From JABFSC01 sp031389045 (GTDB lineage Bacteria > Desulfobacterota > Binatia > Bin18): a stretch of DNA of 5,468 nucleotides. A program made the position numbers and the translations under genes. Position 1 is the first letter of the stretch, and each line of letters starts with the position of its first letter. The notes beneath the pieces were generated by a model. The model saw only the letters and a program-made list of their open reading frames with translations, was not told the origin of the DNA and ran no database searches. Below are positions 5,286-5,468 of the stretch, piece by piece. Where the stretch lies: contig JANMSE010000014.1 of the NCBI GenBank assembly GCA_031389045.1, positions 1 to 5,468 on the forward strand, given 5' to 3'.

Positions 5286-5424
5286 AGATGTTTCCTCCTT
5301 TGTAGAGAAGCCCTGTCAGGCCGCACCGACCTGTCCAGGGGTGAAGGTGAGAGGTGAAGCAGTCATACTGGCCACTTTTTCATGCGCGAATGGTGCCCCT
5401 CGATTCCATCGGCGTAAGGCGTAC
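5286..5424 (-). other. Crotonase upstream region with two near-palindromes and a tiny reading frame
   Basis: This 139-bp stretch separates the crotonase start from the stop of the next gene. It contains CCTGTCAGG (5312-5320) and CCTGTCCAGG (5330-5339), two CCTG/CAGG palindromes 18 bp apart, and a 16-codon reverse-strand frame (5366 down to 5316, ATG to TGA) without a good ribosome-binding site. A 7-bp tandem repeat GGCGTAA/GGCGTAC lies at 5411-5424. No convincing promoter hexamers or terminator were found, so read-through from the upstream gene is possible. Confidence 0.35.
5294..5301 (-). promoter_or_regulatory. Strong Shine-Dalgarno of the crotonase gene
   Basis: AAAGGAGG on the reverse strand, eight bases before ATG 5285. 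It confirms this start and the roughly 20-residue polar N-terminal extension. Confidence 0.8.
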
Positions 5425-5468
5425 TCAATACAACACGTTCTGTTCCTTGAGCATGGCAATCTCCTCGT
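5425..5468 (-). CDS. C-terminal tail of a gene, possibly a CaiB/BaiF CoA-transferase
   Basis: Reading from the right edge on the reverse strand gives E-E-I-A-M-L-K-E-Q-N-V-L-Y and then TGA (5427-5425); the rest of the gene lies outside the window. An ending of the form E-E-I-A-x-L-(R/K)-x-x-x-V is typical of CaiB/BaiF family CoA-transferases, which move CoA between carboxylic acids in substrate activation. With only 13 complete codons this is a suggestion. The tail lies 139 bp upstream of the crotonase on the same strand, and an acyl-CoA activating enzyme would suit the neighbourhood. Confidence 0.45.
   Translation of the reverse strand, partial: EEIAMLKEQNVLY

Noticed and set aside
1..5468. 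A mobile element, defence system, CRISPR array or structured RNA locus
   Set aside because: I looked for transposase or integrase motifs, spaced direct repeats, tRNA-like folds and toxin-antitoxin pairs and found none; the coding content is metabolic.

Overview
The window (about 58-60% G+C by eye) is gene-dense bacterial chromosome with strong, canonical Shine-Dalgarno sequences. It carries a small-molecule catabolism neighbourhood: acyl-CoA dehydrogenase, two paralogous metal-dependent amidohydrolases (PF04909 type), an AllA/ureidoglycolate-lyase family protein, a crotonase-fold hydrolase resembling 6-oxocamphor hydrolase, and what looks like the last residues of a CaiB/BaiF CoA-transferase. 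No rRNA, tRNA, CRISPR array, integrase or transposase is visible. The gene mix suggests an environmental heterotroph of the kind common among uncultivated soil or marine lineages (Binatota, Rokubacteria, Tectomicrobia/Entotheonella) or some Actinobacteria and Proteobacteria. The window alone cannot settle the taxon.

Layout: 2-598 (+) is the C-terminal part of an acyl-CoA dehydrogenase whose 5' end lies outside the window, followed by a compact GNRA-loop hairpin. Positions 599-800 are a convergent intergenic region with a long perfect palindrome that looks like a dispersed repeat. Positions 3192 down to 801 (-) hold a likely three-gene transcription unit: AllA-like protein, amidohydrolase A, then a RimL-like GNAT acetyltransferase, with gaps of about 60 bp. 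An 80-bp divergent control region (3193-3272) carries a consensus -35 hexamer and two adjacent inverted repeats, and separates this unit from amidohydrolase B (3273-4409, +). Positions 5285-4458 (-) encode the retro-Claisen-type crotonase, convergent with amidohydrolase B. At the right edge, 5468-5425 (-), is the C-terminal tail of another gene.

How the genes may fit together (inference): the crotonase keeps the His-His-Asp-Glu set of 6-oxocamphor hydrolase with near-identical spacing, so it probably cleaves a C-C bond in a beta-diketone-like compound without CoA. The amidohydrolases (hydrolysis or decarboxylation) and the AllA-like lyase would process polar intermediates. The acyl-CoA dehydrogenase and possible CoA-transferase would pass acyl products to beta-oxidation. 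The two amidohydrolases are equal-length paralogues facing away from one control region, which suggests related substrates under one regulator, but no regulator gene is in the window. The strongest points for follow-up are the crotonase active site, the paralogous amidohydrolase pair with its differing active-site residues, and the palindromic control region.
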